Numbered from the stretch's first letter, positions 52,656 through 62,421 are shown. The stretch is 64,000 nucleotides of DNA from Bacteroidota bacterium (GCA_027483445.1 JAIXUS010000013.1:53936-117935), one strand, 5' to 3'. The notes: generated by a model not told the origin, from the sequence alone. Numbers and translations are program-made.

Positions 52656-55600
52656 AACGAACGCGGAATCTTCACGGCCTGCGCTTCGCCATTAAACACC
52701 AATTGCAGCGTGTAAACTCCTTTGGCCAGTTGAGCCGATGGATTCAAATCGAACTGATTGACGCCATCGTTGCTGTTCAGGCTTTGTTGAAGTACAAGCT
52801 TTCCATTCATGTCGTAACAAAAAACATCTACCCGACCTTTGCCGCCCGTGGTAAAGGATCCGCTCAGGCTTCCTGATTCATTAAAGGATGCGTGCACCAA
52901 CTGGAAACCGGCCTGCTGCTCGAACTGCACAGGAATGATTTCCGAATCGGTAAAGCTTCCGTTAAAGTCGACCTGCCGCAACCGGTAATACACCACCTTG
53001 TGGCCCAATCGGGCTACTGAGGCATCTAGTAGATCGTATTTCTTTACCGAATTTGAGTTTCCGGAGCCCGGAATGCGTCCAACAGGAGTGAACTGTTCAG
53101 CATTAAATGACCGATGTACCTCGAAGTAATCGTTGTTGATTTCAGAGAGTGTTGTCCAGTTTAGTAGCACATCTTCCTGTTGAGGTGTCGCCGTGAACTC
53201 GAGCAGTTCTACCGGCAGTGGCGCGCTGGAAAGAACGCCAAAACCAAACGGCCCGTAGAGTGAGGTAGCCGACGATTTGGCAAATCCCATGGTGGAAGAG
53301 CCGCCAACGCTTCCGTCTATTGGCCCCACCGACTCAAAATAGCCTTCGTTGTTGTTCCAGGCCAGCACCCTCAAGCGCATCATAATGTTGTTGTCTTCCA
53401 CAATGCCTGTTTCAGCGCCCCAATGGAGCGTAATTTCGGTTTCCTGTCCGGGCGAAAAGGCCGGTGGCGCAATTACCCAATATTCGTTGTTCTTCACTTC
53501 GAATTCTTCCGGCCCCCGTGCGTTAATGTCCCAATGGTTCGACAGCGGAGCGGCAAAAAACTCAGCTTTTAGGGCATTCCCGCCATCGTTCACCACTTCG
53601 GCTTTACGGTACCTTCCGTTTTTTCCAATTGGAAAGGTGAAATGCTGAATGCCGGGTGCAAATTCTTTCACCACCGGACCATCAATATAGTTGCTAGCCG
53701 AGCCAAAGCCAATCAACTTGCCCGATTGTCCAACAGTAAGCAGGTTTTCGGAGGTGGTAAACAGCACGCCATCATTCATAATGAGCGAGTCTATAACGGT
53801 GAGTGCTGTACCAAGTCGTACCCGTCCTTGCGCATTCCGGTTGAGCCTTAATGTCTTCACCACATTGGCCCCATTTTTAAACTTCAAAGCTCCGGTAACA
53901 CTCGAAGAGCCATTCACGCGAAAACGGGTAAGGTGGTCAGAAACAAAGCGCCCTGTCGACAATGAGTCGATGCTGCCATTAAGCTCAACATGTCGGTTAT
54001 TGGTAATTATCTCCGTTAGGTCCGACAGAAACAGCGAACCTGTATTCCGAATTCTTAGGGTTTGTTGGCTATTCGTTCCGGCCATGCTAAGTTTTCCTTC
54101 ACGAAGCAGGCGCAGGCTGTTGAGTTCCACCAATTGGGCGCTACCTTCTAAACGAATGCTATCGTGTGCTGCGTTGAATTCCGCCATAAAGTTCCGCAAG
54201 CCATTTTGATTGCTGAATAGGGCTTGAGTGGAGTCGTTGTTCATCAGCCAAAAGGCGGTGCCGGGTGTTGAGGTGCCACTCCATTCGAGATGTCCGGCCA
54301 AGGCTACCGTGCTGTTCTGCAACACGATGTTTCCTCTGTTTCTGAGTCTGCCATCATACCAACACCCCTCCAAACGAGCAGTTCCGGTGAGCGTAGTTGT
54401 GGTTGTCGGACGTAAATCGAGGCTCATGAAATGCCCGGTATTGCCTGTTGCAATGGTTGGAGTTCTAACAACGCTAACTGAGCCAGCCGGTGTTGAAATG
54501 CTTGTTCCTGTTGGTGCAACAATTACGCTGTCGGCGCAGGCCGGCCTTTGGCGGGTGTCCCAGTTAGCGTCGGTATTCCAGTCGGCAGTGTTGAGTCCGG
54601 TGAATGTTTTTACGTGCAGGAACTCGTCGGCACCAATATCGGTTCCTCTTCGAAAATCGCCATCCATATCGGTTCGAATGGCTAAGGGTGAACTTACCAC
54701 CATTCCTCGGGCATTGACACGAATTTCGCAATTAGAAATGTGCAAATCGGCCTGGGCCAAATTGGTAAACACGCTGCCTGAGCATGCGGTTAATGTTGTA
54801 TTTACCGCGGCCATATTTTCAAAAATCGAGTGCGCATCCTGACTGCTTGCCGATTGCCATCCCGCCAGGTTGGCCCAGCTGCCTTCTCTGCGTGTGGTAT
54901 TGTTGGCGTTGACGGCGAAAACGATGTTATTGTTTGAAGCGTTCCAGCCTGAGCTGCTCTTCTCCAGTCCAATGGAGCCATTTCTCGAATTTCCGCTGCG
55001 GGCATTCACCAAAATGTTGTTGTAGAGGAACAATGGTGAGGGAATGGCAATGTCCCAAAAGTTACCCCTGAAATAGGCAAATGTTGCATTTGAACCTCCC
55101 GGCTCGGAGCCGGCAATTACTATGGAGTTGTGGGCGATTAACACCGACTGATTGCGAACGTCGTTGCCATCAAAAATGCCCATTAGGGCAGCACGACTGG
55201 TGTTGTTGGAGCCGTTGGGAAGAAGTCCAAGGCTAATCATGTTGTTGTAAATTGCCAGTCTTCCTCCAGCTTCCTTGTCGCCGGTGTTAATGCCGGCTGC
55301 AGTAGGCGCCTTTACGTGCACCCGTGTAGAGCGGTTCGAAATATCGTAAATGCGGTTTCCGTGGATATTTGCCGTTCCCAAGCCAGCGGCAACAATGCCG
55401 GCACTGTGGTTTCGAAGGTTTATCGGGTTTGCGGCGTAAATGCTGTATATGAGATTGTTGCGAACAGTTACTTCGCCGGTATGGTTGGTTAAATGGACGC
55501 CGCTCACTGCCTGATTTATTCCCCAACTCGACATTGGAGAGAAAGATTGGATTTGTGCAATGGTATCGCGGTATAGGTTAGCACCTGCCGAACCTGCATG

Positions 55601-57919
55601 GTGATAGCCTCGTGCAAATGAAGCCTGCGAAAACGACGAGTCGCATAAGCCTCCAATGTAGTTGTCGAAAATTTCCGCCACATTTTGGCCTGTACTCATG
55701 TTCAGGATACCAGTAACGCTCTGTATGGCGGCTCCTGATGCAGTTCTTAGGCTGGCAGTTTGGGTTTTGTGACCAATGCGGTTGTTCCGCACCTGTAAAC
55801 CGCTAAACAAGGGCTGAATACGTAGACCTACGACCGAAATGCCGAAGCCATGCACGTCGTCATCGTCATCATCATCATCGTCATCATCATCGTCATCATC
55901 ATCGTCATCATCATCATCATCATCATCGTCATCATCATCGTCATCCTCGCAGGAGTTTGAGGGCACACTGCCTCCTGAAATAGCACGTCCTGTAATGCCT
56001 TGAACCACATTGCCATCCACAATACCACCATGCCCCATAAACTCAATGCCGATGGCCGAAATGGTACCGGCAGTATTGTTGGCTGTACAGGTAAAACGAA
56101 GCGAATCGCGGCTGCCAATGATGTTTTGTCGAACCTCAGCAATACCACCGTTAATGAAGATTCCTCTGAATGAGTACTCGTTAGTATTCAAGGTTCTGGG
56201 GAACTCCATGTTAAAGTTGTTGATCACATTGCCTTCCACTTGAGCAAAGGCGTTGGCCGCGAAACGAATATCGATGCCTCGTATCCGCAAGGGCATATTC
56301 GAGCTGGTGGTCATATACCAGGGTGTACCTCTTGCAAATCGGGCGCCTCCGCCAATATAGTTGTTGCGGATAAACACCGAATCGGTATTGGTTGAGGTTC
56401 CTCCCGAGCGACCACCAATGATCGATACATAGGTAGCCGAATTTCCAGGGGCGCCAACACTGGTTTGGTAAAGGTGGTTGCCCTCAATGGTGATGTTGCG
56501 CAAGTGTTCTCCGAGAATAACGTATCCCGACGAAGATGAAGGCTGATAACAATTTACTACCTCATTGTTGCGCACTACGATCTGCCGCGATTCTCGTCCG
56601 CTGGTACCACTCAGGTAAACACCATGGCGTGGCATAGCGGTGCCGTTGCGGATGACATTGTGAGCAATCTGAATGTTTCGGTTTGCCGTGGTACCTGTTG
56701 CGTCGCCCACCAATACCAACCCATTCGCAAGGTTGTTGTTGATACCCTCGATGGTGCAAAAGCGAATCTGGTTGTTTTGGGCACCATTACGAAGGGTGAA
56801 CACGGGCGAATTCGTGATGTTGTTGCGGAATGTGAGGAAACGCGGAGTATTCAGATTTTCAGAATTATCGCCAGGTGCCCGGCCATCAAAAATTACATTG
56901 TCGGCACCGTTCATTACAATCATTCCATTGCTGCCAATGCCCGTAACACCGTTGATATTGCGGTTGGTGGCGGCCGATGGCCTGATGGTAATCGTGTACT
57001 GATTCATGCCCGTTAACTGCTGCAGCGCAACAGCACCGGTTTCGTTCAGGTCGGAACTGATGCTTAAATTCAGGTCGGAACTCAGTCCGCCCATATTGTT
57101 AAGCACATCGAAAAACCCACCTGGATTGGTGATGCTGGTGAATTCGCCACAGTTGCCGATGCTCAGGTTTGCCTGATTGAGGGTTGAACCAAAGCCAAAC
57201 ACGAAGAAGTTGTCGAAATCGACCGTTGCAAAAAAGGTATTGGTAAAGGTGATTTTGAAGTTAACCGGGTTTACAGTTCCCGTTTGTGCGTTGATGTCGT
57301 TGTAAATGCGGGTGTTACCCACCCAAATGTCGTGACGGTCGTTGGCCACAGTTTCGTTGCTGCCGTTGGGAGCCAAATAGGTGTAAGTGCTTCCGGTATT
57401 GTTAACCACCCATGTGATACGTCGTATGCCAGTTTGGTTTGTAGTGTTGTTGTTGTTTCCGGTAATGTCGCGAAGCCGAAAGGTATTTGCAGTGTTTACG
57501 AAATTGATGGCAAACTGACTGTGTACGCGGGTATTCGCTTCTACGCCGGGTGTGCTGCTGAAGCTCGAGCCCAACTGAATTACAATACCGGCATTGTTGT
57601 TTTGGGTATTTTCGGAAACTGCTAGGTCGAACGCGAAGATTAGTCCCCCAGACGTATTCCCCGGAAGCGCTGTAGTTCTGCTCAGTGATCCTTCGTGGGG
57701 GTTGGCGCCATTCTTACTTACTCTAAACATCTGGTTAAAGATCTGGGCACTTACCGCGCCACCCGATGCTTGCCAGGCATTAAACTGCGAGGCGGTCGGA
57801 CTTGCACCGGTATACGCTGAAACCGTGTTGGACGAACAGAAGTTTTGTTGAAAAAACTGAGCTTCCAACGAAGAGAAAGCAATAAGAATAATTACGGAGA
57901 GGAGTAGTTTTGCCTTCAT
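52652..57919 (-). CDS. Giant T9SS-secreted right-handed beta-helix protein with poly-Asp tract
   Basis: The protein has 1755 residues with a signal peptide ending SSLEAQ. Residues about 290-1110 are rich in repeating motifs such as IRNNYIGGGAR, IEGNHLYQT and VRNNLIYSI with Asn/Gly/Ile spacing, typical of parallel beta-helix (PbH1) repeats. An uninterrupted run of about 30 Asp follows Cys-Glu at about residue 655. The N-terminal part resembles a lectin-like beta-sandwich. After a beta-strand-rich section, the end (LLEFTATPQQEDVLLNWTT; KGVYTLQLVFNGEAQAVKI) is a T9SS type A sorting region. It is predicted to be exported to the surface, possibly as an adhesin or polysaccharide-binding protein. 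No catalytic site was identified. Confidence 0.85.
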   Translation of the reverse strand: MKAKLLLSVIILIAFSSLEAQFFQQNFCSSNTVSAYTGASPTASQFNAWQASGGAVSAQIFNQMFRVSKNGANPHEGSLSRTTALPGNTSGGLIFAFDLAVSENTQNNNAGIVIQLGSSFSSTPGVEANTRVHSQFAINFVNTANTFRLRDITGNNNNTTNQTGIRRITWVVNNTGSTYTYLAPNGSNETVANDRHDIWVGNTRIYNDINAQTGTVNPVNFKITFTNTFFATVDFDNFFVFGFGSTLNQANLSIGNCGEFTSITNPGGFFDVLNNMGGLSSDLNLSISSDLNETGAVALQQLTGMNQYTITIRPSAATNRNINGVTGIGSNGMIVMNGADNVIFDGRAPGDNSENLNTPRFLTFRNNITNSPVFTLRNGAQNNQIRFCTIEGINNNLANGLVLVGDATGTTANRNIQIAHNVIRNGTAMPRHGVYLSGTSGRESRQIVVRNNEVVNCYQPSSSSGYVILGEHLRNITIEGNHLYQTSVGAPGNSATYVSIIGGRSGGTSTNTDSVFIRNNYIGGGARFARGTPWYMTTSSNMPLRIRGIDIRFAANAFAQVEGNVINNFNMEFPRTLNTNEYSFRGIFINGGIAEVRQNIIGSRDSLRFTCTANNTAGTISAIGIEFMGHGGIVDGNVVQGITGRAISGGSVPSNSCEDDDDDDDDDDDDDDDDDDDDDDDDDDDDDDVHGFGISVVGLRIQPLFSGLQVRNNRIGHKTQTASLRTASGAAIQSVTGILNMSTGQNVAEIFDNYIGGLCDSSFSQASFARGYHHAGSAGANLYRDTIAQIQSFSPMSSWGINQAVSGVHLTNHTGEVTVRNNLIYSIYAANPINLRNHSAGIVAAGLGTANIHGNRIYDISNRSTRVHVKAPTAAGINTGDKEAGGRLAIYNNMISLGLLPNGSNNTSRAALMGIFDGNDVRNQSVLIAHNSIVIAGSEPGGSNATFAYFRGNFWDIAIPSPLFLYNNILVNARSGNSRNGSIGLEKSSSGWNASNNNIVFAVNANNTTRREGSWANLAGWQSASSQDAHSIFENMAAVNTTLTACSGSVFTNLAQADLHISNCEIRVNARGMVVSSPLAIRTDMDGDFRRGTDIGADEFLHVKTFTGLNTADWNTDANWDTRQRPACADSVIVAPTGTSISTPAGSVSVVRTPTIATGNTGHFMSLDLRPTTTTTLTGTARLEGCWYDGRLRNRGNIVLQNSTVALAGHLEWSGTSTPGTAFWLMNNDSTQALFSNQNGLRNFMAEFNAAHDSIRLEGSAQLVELNSLRLLREGKLSMAGTNSQQTLRIRNTGSLFLSDLTEIITNNRHVELNGSIDSLSTGRFVSDHLTRFRVNGSSSVTGALKFKNGANVVKTLRLNRNAQGRVRLGTALTVIDSLIMNDGVLFTTSENLLTVGQSGKLIGFGSASNYIDGPVVKEFAPGIQHFTFPIGKNGRYRKAEVVNDGGNALKAEFFAAPLSNHWDINARGPEEFEVKNNEYWVIAPPAFSPGQETEITLHWGAETGIVEDNNIMMRLRVLAWNNNEGYFESVGPIDGSVGGSSTMGFAKSSATSLYGPFGFGVLSSAPLPVELLEFTATPQQEDVLLNWTTLSEINNDYFEVHRSFNAEQFTPVGRIPGSGNSNSVKKYDLLDASVARLGHKVVYYRLRQVDFNGSFTDSEIIPVQFEQQAGFQLVHASFNESGSLSGSFTTGGKGRVDVFCYDMNGKLVLQQSLNSNDGVNQFDLNPSAQLAKGVYTLQLVFNGEAQAVKIPRSF
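55855..55946. repeat. Trinucleotide microsatellite (GTC/ATC type) encoding poly-Asp
   Basis: About 30 repeats of cat/cgt-type triplets, read on the minus strand as GAT/GAC codons. Both codons are mixed, so it is not a perfect array. Length changes would stay in frame. The adjoining shadow ORFs (MMMTMMM) are by-products. Confidence 0.9.
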
Positions 57920-58231
57920 AGGCTATGTTGCATTTACAACAGGCTCATACTGCTTTGCCTTGGTGCAGGTTTTCTTTAGTCTATGTAGCAAAGAGTGTCA
58001 ATTAGCATTTCTTTTCAAGGTAGGTGAAAATGTGGCTCAACCTTGATGGCATTCCGTTAATTCTTACATGTTTTTATTGAGGTGGGATGACCTTTCGTGC
58101 TTGTAAATGAGAATAATCATCAGCCTTTAGGCGCTTTGTTCAGCGTGGCCTGCATAAATCTTACATCCCTCAGAAAAGAAGAAAATTTGTTGAATTGTGG
58201 CTCGCCCCACACTCCGCATGAGCCCGAAAGT
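57920..58231. other. Intergenic region between divergent genes
   Basis: About 310 bases between the divergent beta-helix gene and the aminotransferase gene. It holds the promoter of the latter at its right end; no other ORF or repeat is supported. Confidence 0.4.
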
Positions 58232-58239
58232 TACCTTTG
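58232..58239 (+). promoter_or_regulatory. Bacteroidota-type -7 promoter box (TAnnTTTG)
   Basis: TACCTTTG lies only 4 bases before the chosen ATG at 58244. The transcript would therefore be nearly leaderless, or use a different start, as is seen for some Bacteroidota genes. Confidence 0.45.
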
Positions 58240-58243
58240 CTTC

Positions 58244-59464
58244 ATGATTCCGTTTTCACCGCCACACCTGAGCGAGAGCGCTATAGAGGAAGTAGTGGCA
58301 ACCCTGCGTAGCGGTTGGATTACAACCGGCCCTCGCACCAAGTTGCTGGAGCAGAAATTGGCAGATTATGTGGGAGCCCCAAAGGTTTTGTGCTTAAATT
58401 CGGCTACTGCCGGACTCGAAATTATGCTCCGTTGGTTTGGTGTTGGTCCGGGCGATGAGGTTATTGTGCCGGCCTACACATATTCGGCCACCGCAAACGT
58501 TGTTGAGCATTGCGGGGCTACAGTAGTGTTTGCTGATGTGAGGGAGGCTGATTTTAACATACAGGTGTCGTGTGTAGAGAAGCTCATTACAGAGCGTACC
58601 AAGGTGATTATGCCTGTAGATTTTGCCGGCTGGCCATGCGATTACGATGCGCTTCAGGCGCTTGTCGAAAGACCTGATATTCTCCAGCGATTCAATCCTC
58701 AAACAGAGGCTCAGCGGCAGTTGCGACGAATACTTCTGCTTTCTGATGCAGCGCATTCTGTTGGTGCTCGCTATAAAGGCCGCCGCACCGGTACGCTTGC
58801 TGATGCTACCGTATTTTCGTTCCACGCGGTGAAAAACCTCACCACTGCCGAAGGCGGGGCTGTGGTGCTCAACTTGCCTGCTCCTTTCGACAATGAGGCC
58901 ATCTACACCTATCTGGCTATGGCCACTTTACACGGGCAAAATAAGGATGCCCTCGCCAAGACCCAGAAGGGCAATTGGCGTTACGACATTCTCGAGCCGG
59001 GTTATAAATGCAACATGACCGATATTATGGCGGCCATTGGACTCGTAGAATTAGAGCGTTATGAATCGGAAATTTTACCCCGCCGGCGAGAAATCGTGAA
59101 GCGTTATGATGCCTTTTTTCGAACCACTTCCTGGGCCGAGCTCCCCATTTCGGAAGCGGGCGACTCCTATTCCTGCTTCCACCTTTATCCTTTGCGTATT
59201 TACGGTATCACCGAAGCGCAACGCGACGAGATCATTCGACGCATTTTTGAGCAAGACGTGAGCGTGAACGTCCATTTTATTCCAGTGCCCATGATGAGTT
59301 ATTACCGCTCCAAGGGCTACGACATTGCGCGTTATCCGATGACGTATTACAACTATAGCCGGGAGATTAGCCTTCCGGTTTTTGAAGATTTGCGTCCTGA
59401 GTTGCAGGATCGGGTTATTCAGGCGGTATTGAATGCAGTTACCTCAGTGATTCAGCAGCCTTAA
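58244..59464 (+). CDS. DegT/DnrJ/EryC1/StrS-family PLP-dependent aminotransferase
   Basis: I chose ATG 58244 because the family start motif IPFSPPHLSE follows directly; the 49 extra codons of the track ORF are not family-like. The protein has 406 residues. The PLP lysine is Lys197 in FSFHAVKNLTTAEGG, with the Asp of LLSDAAHSVGA and the VPAYTYSATANVV motif. These enzymes aminate keto-sugars to make amino sugars of surface polysaccharides. It is separated from the polysaccharide operon by the giant beta-helix gene but probably serves it. Confidence 0.9.
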   Translation: MIPFSPPHLSESAIEEVVATLRSGWITTGPRTKLLEQKLADYVGAPKVLCLNSATAGLEIMLRWFGVGPGDEVIVPAYTYSATANVVEHCGATVVFADVREADFNIQVSCVEKLITERTKVIMPVDFAGWPCDYDALQALVERPDILQRFNPQTEAQRQLRRILLLSDAAHSVGARYKGRRTGTLADATVFSFHAVKNLTTAEGGAVVLNLPAPFDNEAIYTYLAMATLHGQNKDALAKTQKGNWRYDILEPGYKCNMTDIMAAIGLVELERYESEILPRRREIVKRYDAFFRTTSWAELPISEAGDSYSCFHLYPLRIYGITEAQRDEIIRRIFEQDVSVNVHFIPVPMMSYYRSKGYDIARYPMTYYNYSREISLPVFEDLRPELQDRVIQAVLNAVTSVIQQP

Positions 59465-59518
59465 CAGAGTACCGACCCTCATTTTGAACTTGGTAGACAT
59501 TTTAATCGCAGAAAAAAC

Positions 59519-59526
59519 TACATTTG
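59519..59526 (+). promoter_or_regulatory. Bacteroidota-type -7 promoter box (TAnnTTTG)
   Basis: TACATTTG lies 18 bases before the ATG of the Kazal-like lipoprotein gene. An upstream TTG exists but its spacing (26 bases) is not ideal. Confidence 0.45.
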
Positions 59527-59544
59527 CGTTTCGAGTTGATAACC

Positions 59545-59751
59545 ATGCAGAAAGCACTGTTTCTATTTGGCCTCGTGGCCCTCATGCTCTCGGCTCCGGC
59601 TTGTAATAAAGATTGCTACAATCCCAGTCTGGAAGCTGAATTCTCTAAAAAAGCTTGTCCAACCGATTGCCCCGGCGTGGTAGGGTGTGATGGAAAAACC
59701 TATTGCAACGAATGCGAAGCCAATAGAGTAGGAGTAGCAGTTGACAAGTAA
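59545..59751 (+). CDS. Small Kazal-like lipoprotein
   Basis: ATG 59545 gives 68 residues. The signal peptide ends in the lipobox LSAPAC. The mature part contains CPTDCPGVVGCDGKTYCNECEA, the core of Kazal-type serine protease inhibitor domains. The final region after GVAVDK is missing, so the last conserved Cys is absent and the domain is shorter than usual. It may inhibit secreted serine proteases or simply be an envelope lipoprotein. The truncation could be natural. Confidence 0.75.
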   Translation: MQKALFLFGLVALMLSAPACNKDCYNPSLEAEFSKKACPTDCPGVVGCDGKTYCNECEANRVGVAVDK

Positions 59752-60583
59752 GTCTGATCAAAATCGCTTACCAAAATTGAAGGCTTAGGCTTTTCAAGTT
59801 TACTGTTTCAACCGAACGATGCCCCTAATCTCCGCTGAATGAAGGCGATGGCCGTAACGCATCAATTTGCGCGTTGATGTTCAAAGGGGAAAAAACACGA
59901 AAACGAATTGTTGGGCTTCAGGCTTTGATTGTCGATGTTCGATAGAGCATTGGCGGAAGTTGTTGGTAGCGTAGGTGAATTCTGCATTTTCCTATGAGGC
60001 TGCTGTTGAGGTGCTTGCGGGGGCCTCCAACCTCCTCCCCGAGTTCAAGATCGGAAATCATAAAATCATCCACAAGCGTTAAACGTTTATAAACGTTTAG
60101 TTTTCAACAGTTTCGTTTATAATTTATCTTGTTCATAAGTGGCTTTTTTTTGAACTTTATGTCAGGGCGGGGACGCGTGTCTCCCGTGCTAACCGGTTGG
60201 CTTTAGCGACCGCGAACGAAACGGGTGCATGATGGATTTCCCGGGGTACATGCGTTCGCTATAAATCCTCACCAATGCCAACCCTGATGGTATTCTCGAC
60301 ACGAAACATTTTATGCACAGTACTATTCAATATTATTGCCTTAAACGTATGATGCTGTAGGTGCAGCAAAGCATTCATCGAAATTGTTGTTGTCTTATCA
60401 AGTAAACCCGCACTACAATTCGTTCCAGTTTCAAAAAGGCTCAATTTTCAGCATTTTTACCACCCAAGTCCCTTGTATACTCCTGACTCATCATTTGCCG
60501 GCCAAAACCATTAGCGAAACGGGGCGTCACACACTATCGACTTGTAGTCTGAAGAGATTCGCTATCATTGGAGTCTCATTCGT
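59752..60583. other. Non-coding stretch with a 20-bp palindrome
   Basis: About 830 bases without a supported gene. The only striking element is the palindrome at 60080-60099. The 61- and 67-residue ORFs here have no coding features. Confidence 0.4.
60080..60099. promoter_or_regulatory. 20-bp perfect palindrome (possible operator)
   Basis: taaacgtttataaacgttta is a perfect 20-bp palindrome built from two aaacgttt units. It lies about 330 bases after the Kazal-like gene and 480 before the Crp/Fnr gene. A regulator site is possible; no protein partner can be named. Confidence 0.35.
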
Positions 60584-60586
60584 GTG

Positions 60587-61150
60587 ATGAATTACCTAGA
60601 TACCATTCAGCAATACATCAACAATTTACCACACGAGGTACACCAAGCCTTAAATGGGGCTTCGGTTATACGACATTATAAAAAGGGCGATTTGCTCCTA
60701 AAACAGGGCGAGGTATGCCAACGGAGTTTCCATCTACATTCTGGAATTGCACGGAAATATTATCTGAATGATGGCAAGGAAATCACAACCGAAATTTATT
60801 TTAAAAATGACCTTGCTCTATCTTTTGAAAGCTATGTGCTTCAGACGCCCGGACACGAATATATTGAGGCCCTAAGTGATCTCGATGCCTCAATAATGCC
60901 CTTTCAGGCCTTCCGCGCATTGCGCAAAAAGTTTCCGGCCTTAATGGAATTGGATGTGATGCTCTCTGAATACTACGCCATTTGGCTCGAACAAAGGCTT
61001 TTTCAGTTTTATACCCTCGATGCCACATTAAGGTACAAGGCTATGCTCGAAAAGAGTCCACAGCTTGTGCAATTCATTCCGCTTACCATACTGGCCTCCT
61101 ACCTTGGGATCTCTCTCGAAACGCTCAGCAGAATACGCGCTAAAATCTGA
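60587..61150 (+). CDS. Crp/Fnr-family transcriptional regulator
   Basis: I start at ATG 60587 (187 residues), after a GTG one codon upstream. The N-terminal cyclic-nucleotide-binding fold spans about residues 10-115 (KKGDLLLKQGEVCQRSFHLHSGIARKYY). A short C-terminal helix-turn-helix follows with IPLTILASYLGISLETLSRIRAKI. This is the common Bacteroidota Crp/Fnr type, with a truncated HTH domain. A palindromic TTTGAC-N4-GTCAAA site lies 10 bases after the stop, upstream of the DUF418-like gene. The ligand is unknown; cAMP from the adenylate cyclase in this window is one option. Confidence 0.88.
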   Translation: MNYLDTIQQYINNLPHEVHQALNGASVIRHYKKGDLLLKQGEVCQRSFHLHSGIARKYYLNDGKEITTEIYFKNDLALSFESYVLQTPGHEYIEALSDLDASIMPFQAFRALRKKFPALMELDVMLSEYYAIWLEQRLFQFYTLDATLRYKAMLEKSPQLVQFIPLTILASYLGISLETLSRIRAKI

Positions 61151-61159
61151 GACCCTTTC

Positions 61160-61175
61160 TTTGACATAAGTCAAA
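61160..61175. promoter_or_regulatory. FNR/CRP-like palindromic operator candidate
   Basis: tttgacataagtcaaa has perfect 6-bp arms with a 4-base spacer, like FNR boxes (TTGAT-N4-ATCAA). It lies between the Crp/Fnr gene and the DUF418-like gene, 163 bases before the latter's start. Confidence 0.5.
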
Positions 61176-61338
61176 TATTTTCATTCGGTTTCGCTTCAGT
61201 TTTGCACTGCCCGTTTCTTGTTGCAACGAAGGTCATCCGCGGTTTACCGCAATTTACCCTCTAAGAGCTTCAGGCCACGACAAAGTTTCTGATTGTTAAA
61301 AAACGATAACTGTTTTACCCAGCCGCAATTACTTCAGC

Positions 61339-62421
61339 ATGAAAACTCACCGAATACCGGGTTTCGATCTCGCACGAGCCTATGCCATTTTTGGAATGTT
61401 TATTGTAAACTTTAATACCGTTTTTGGAAATGTTACCAGCCAAGAAGGCCTGTTTGGCTTGCTCAATGCCTTCAACGGAAACTCCAGTGTACTCTTTGTT
61501 ATTTTGGCAGGTATGGGCGTTTCACTGATGACAAGTCAGGCACTCCTCCAACCTCAGCAACAGCCCCAGAGTAAAGCAATAGTGCTTAAGCGATCGTGGT
61601 TTCTCTTTGTTTTTGGGCTCCTGTTTTTTCTTTGGTGGCCGGCCGATATCTTGCATTTCTATGGTGGCTACATGCACCTTGCCGCCTTTCTGCTCTTTGT
61701 TCCGCGTAGTACTTTGCTTTGGACAGCCTTTGGTGCTATCCTGGTGTTTCATTTGCTTTGGCTGTTTATTCCGTATGATACTGGTTGGGATTTCCAAACC
61801 TTTGCCTATCAAGACTTCTGGACAGTCACAGGCTTTCTTCGCAATACCTTCTACAACGGTTGGAACCCCATTTTTCCGTGGCTGGCCTTTTTCCTTTTAG
61901 GTATGTTTCTCGGTCGACTTAATTGGCAGAAACATCAAACTGCTCAGCAAACGATTACCATTGGTGCATTGGTGTATGTGCTGTTCCGGGTATTTCAATA
62001 CCTACTTACCCTTCGTGATATACACCCGGATATTAAACTCTATATGAATGCCGATTACCTTCCGCCTTTTCTTCCATTTATGCTGAGCACCGCCTCATTC
62101 TCATTGTTCATTATTGGCCTTTCGATAGCTTTGGGTAAGAGGGCAGAAGAAAAGACATGGCTGCGCGTGGTGGTTCAAACTGGCCAAATGACCTTGAGCC
62201 ATTATTGTCTCCATTTAACACTAGGCTTGTGGGGATTGGCCTGCCTGAGTGGAAAATCGCTCAGTCTTGATCTTATTCTTCAGCCTCCAAGCTCAGCCTG
62301 GCTCATTCTTGGCTATGCATTAGGCTATTTCTTGCTCACAGTGATATTCTCCGCCCTTTGGCGCCGTCATTTCTCACTTGGCCCTATGGAATGGCTTATG
62401 CGAAAGCTAACAAAAACATAA
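61339..62421 (+). CDS. DUF418-like polytopic membrane protein
   Basis: The protein has 360 residues with about ten hydrophobic helices. The start RIPGFDLARAYAIFGMFIVNF and the C-terminal GPMEWLMRKLT match the DUF418/acyltransferase-like family. A conserved pattern PWLAFFLLGMFLGR lies in the middle. These proteins are predicted inner-membrane proteins, possibly acyl-transfer related; the substrate is unknown. The likely operator upstream suggests control by the adjacent Crp/Fnr regulator. Confidence 0.8.
   Translation: MKTHRIPGFDLARAYAIFGMFIVNFNTVFGNVTSQEGLFGLLNAFNGNSSVLFVILAGMGVSLMTSQALLQPQQQPQSKAIVLKRSWFLFVFGLLFFLWWPADILHFYGGYMHLAAFLLFVPRSTLLWTAFGAILVFHLLWLFIPYDTGWDFQTFAYQDFWTVTGFLRNTFYNGWNPIFPWLAFFLLGMFLGRLNWQKHQTAQQTITIGALVYVLFRVFQYLLTLRDIHPDIKLYMNADYLPPFLPFMLSTASFSLFIIGLSIALGKRAEEKTWLRVVVQTGQMTLSHYCLHLTLGLWGLACLSGKSLSLDLILQPPSSAWLILGYALGYFLLTVIFSALWRRHFSLGPMEWLMRKLTKT

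Noticed and set aside
55855-55946. Possible CRISPR-like or satellite array
   Set aside because: It is a 3-bp microsatellite within a coding frame, with no spacers.
55828-56148. 106-residue minus-strand ORF with a Met/Thr run
   Set aside because: It is the alternate frame of the poly-Asp microsatellite.
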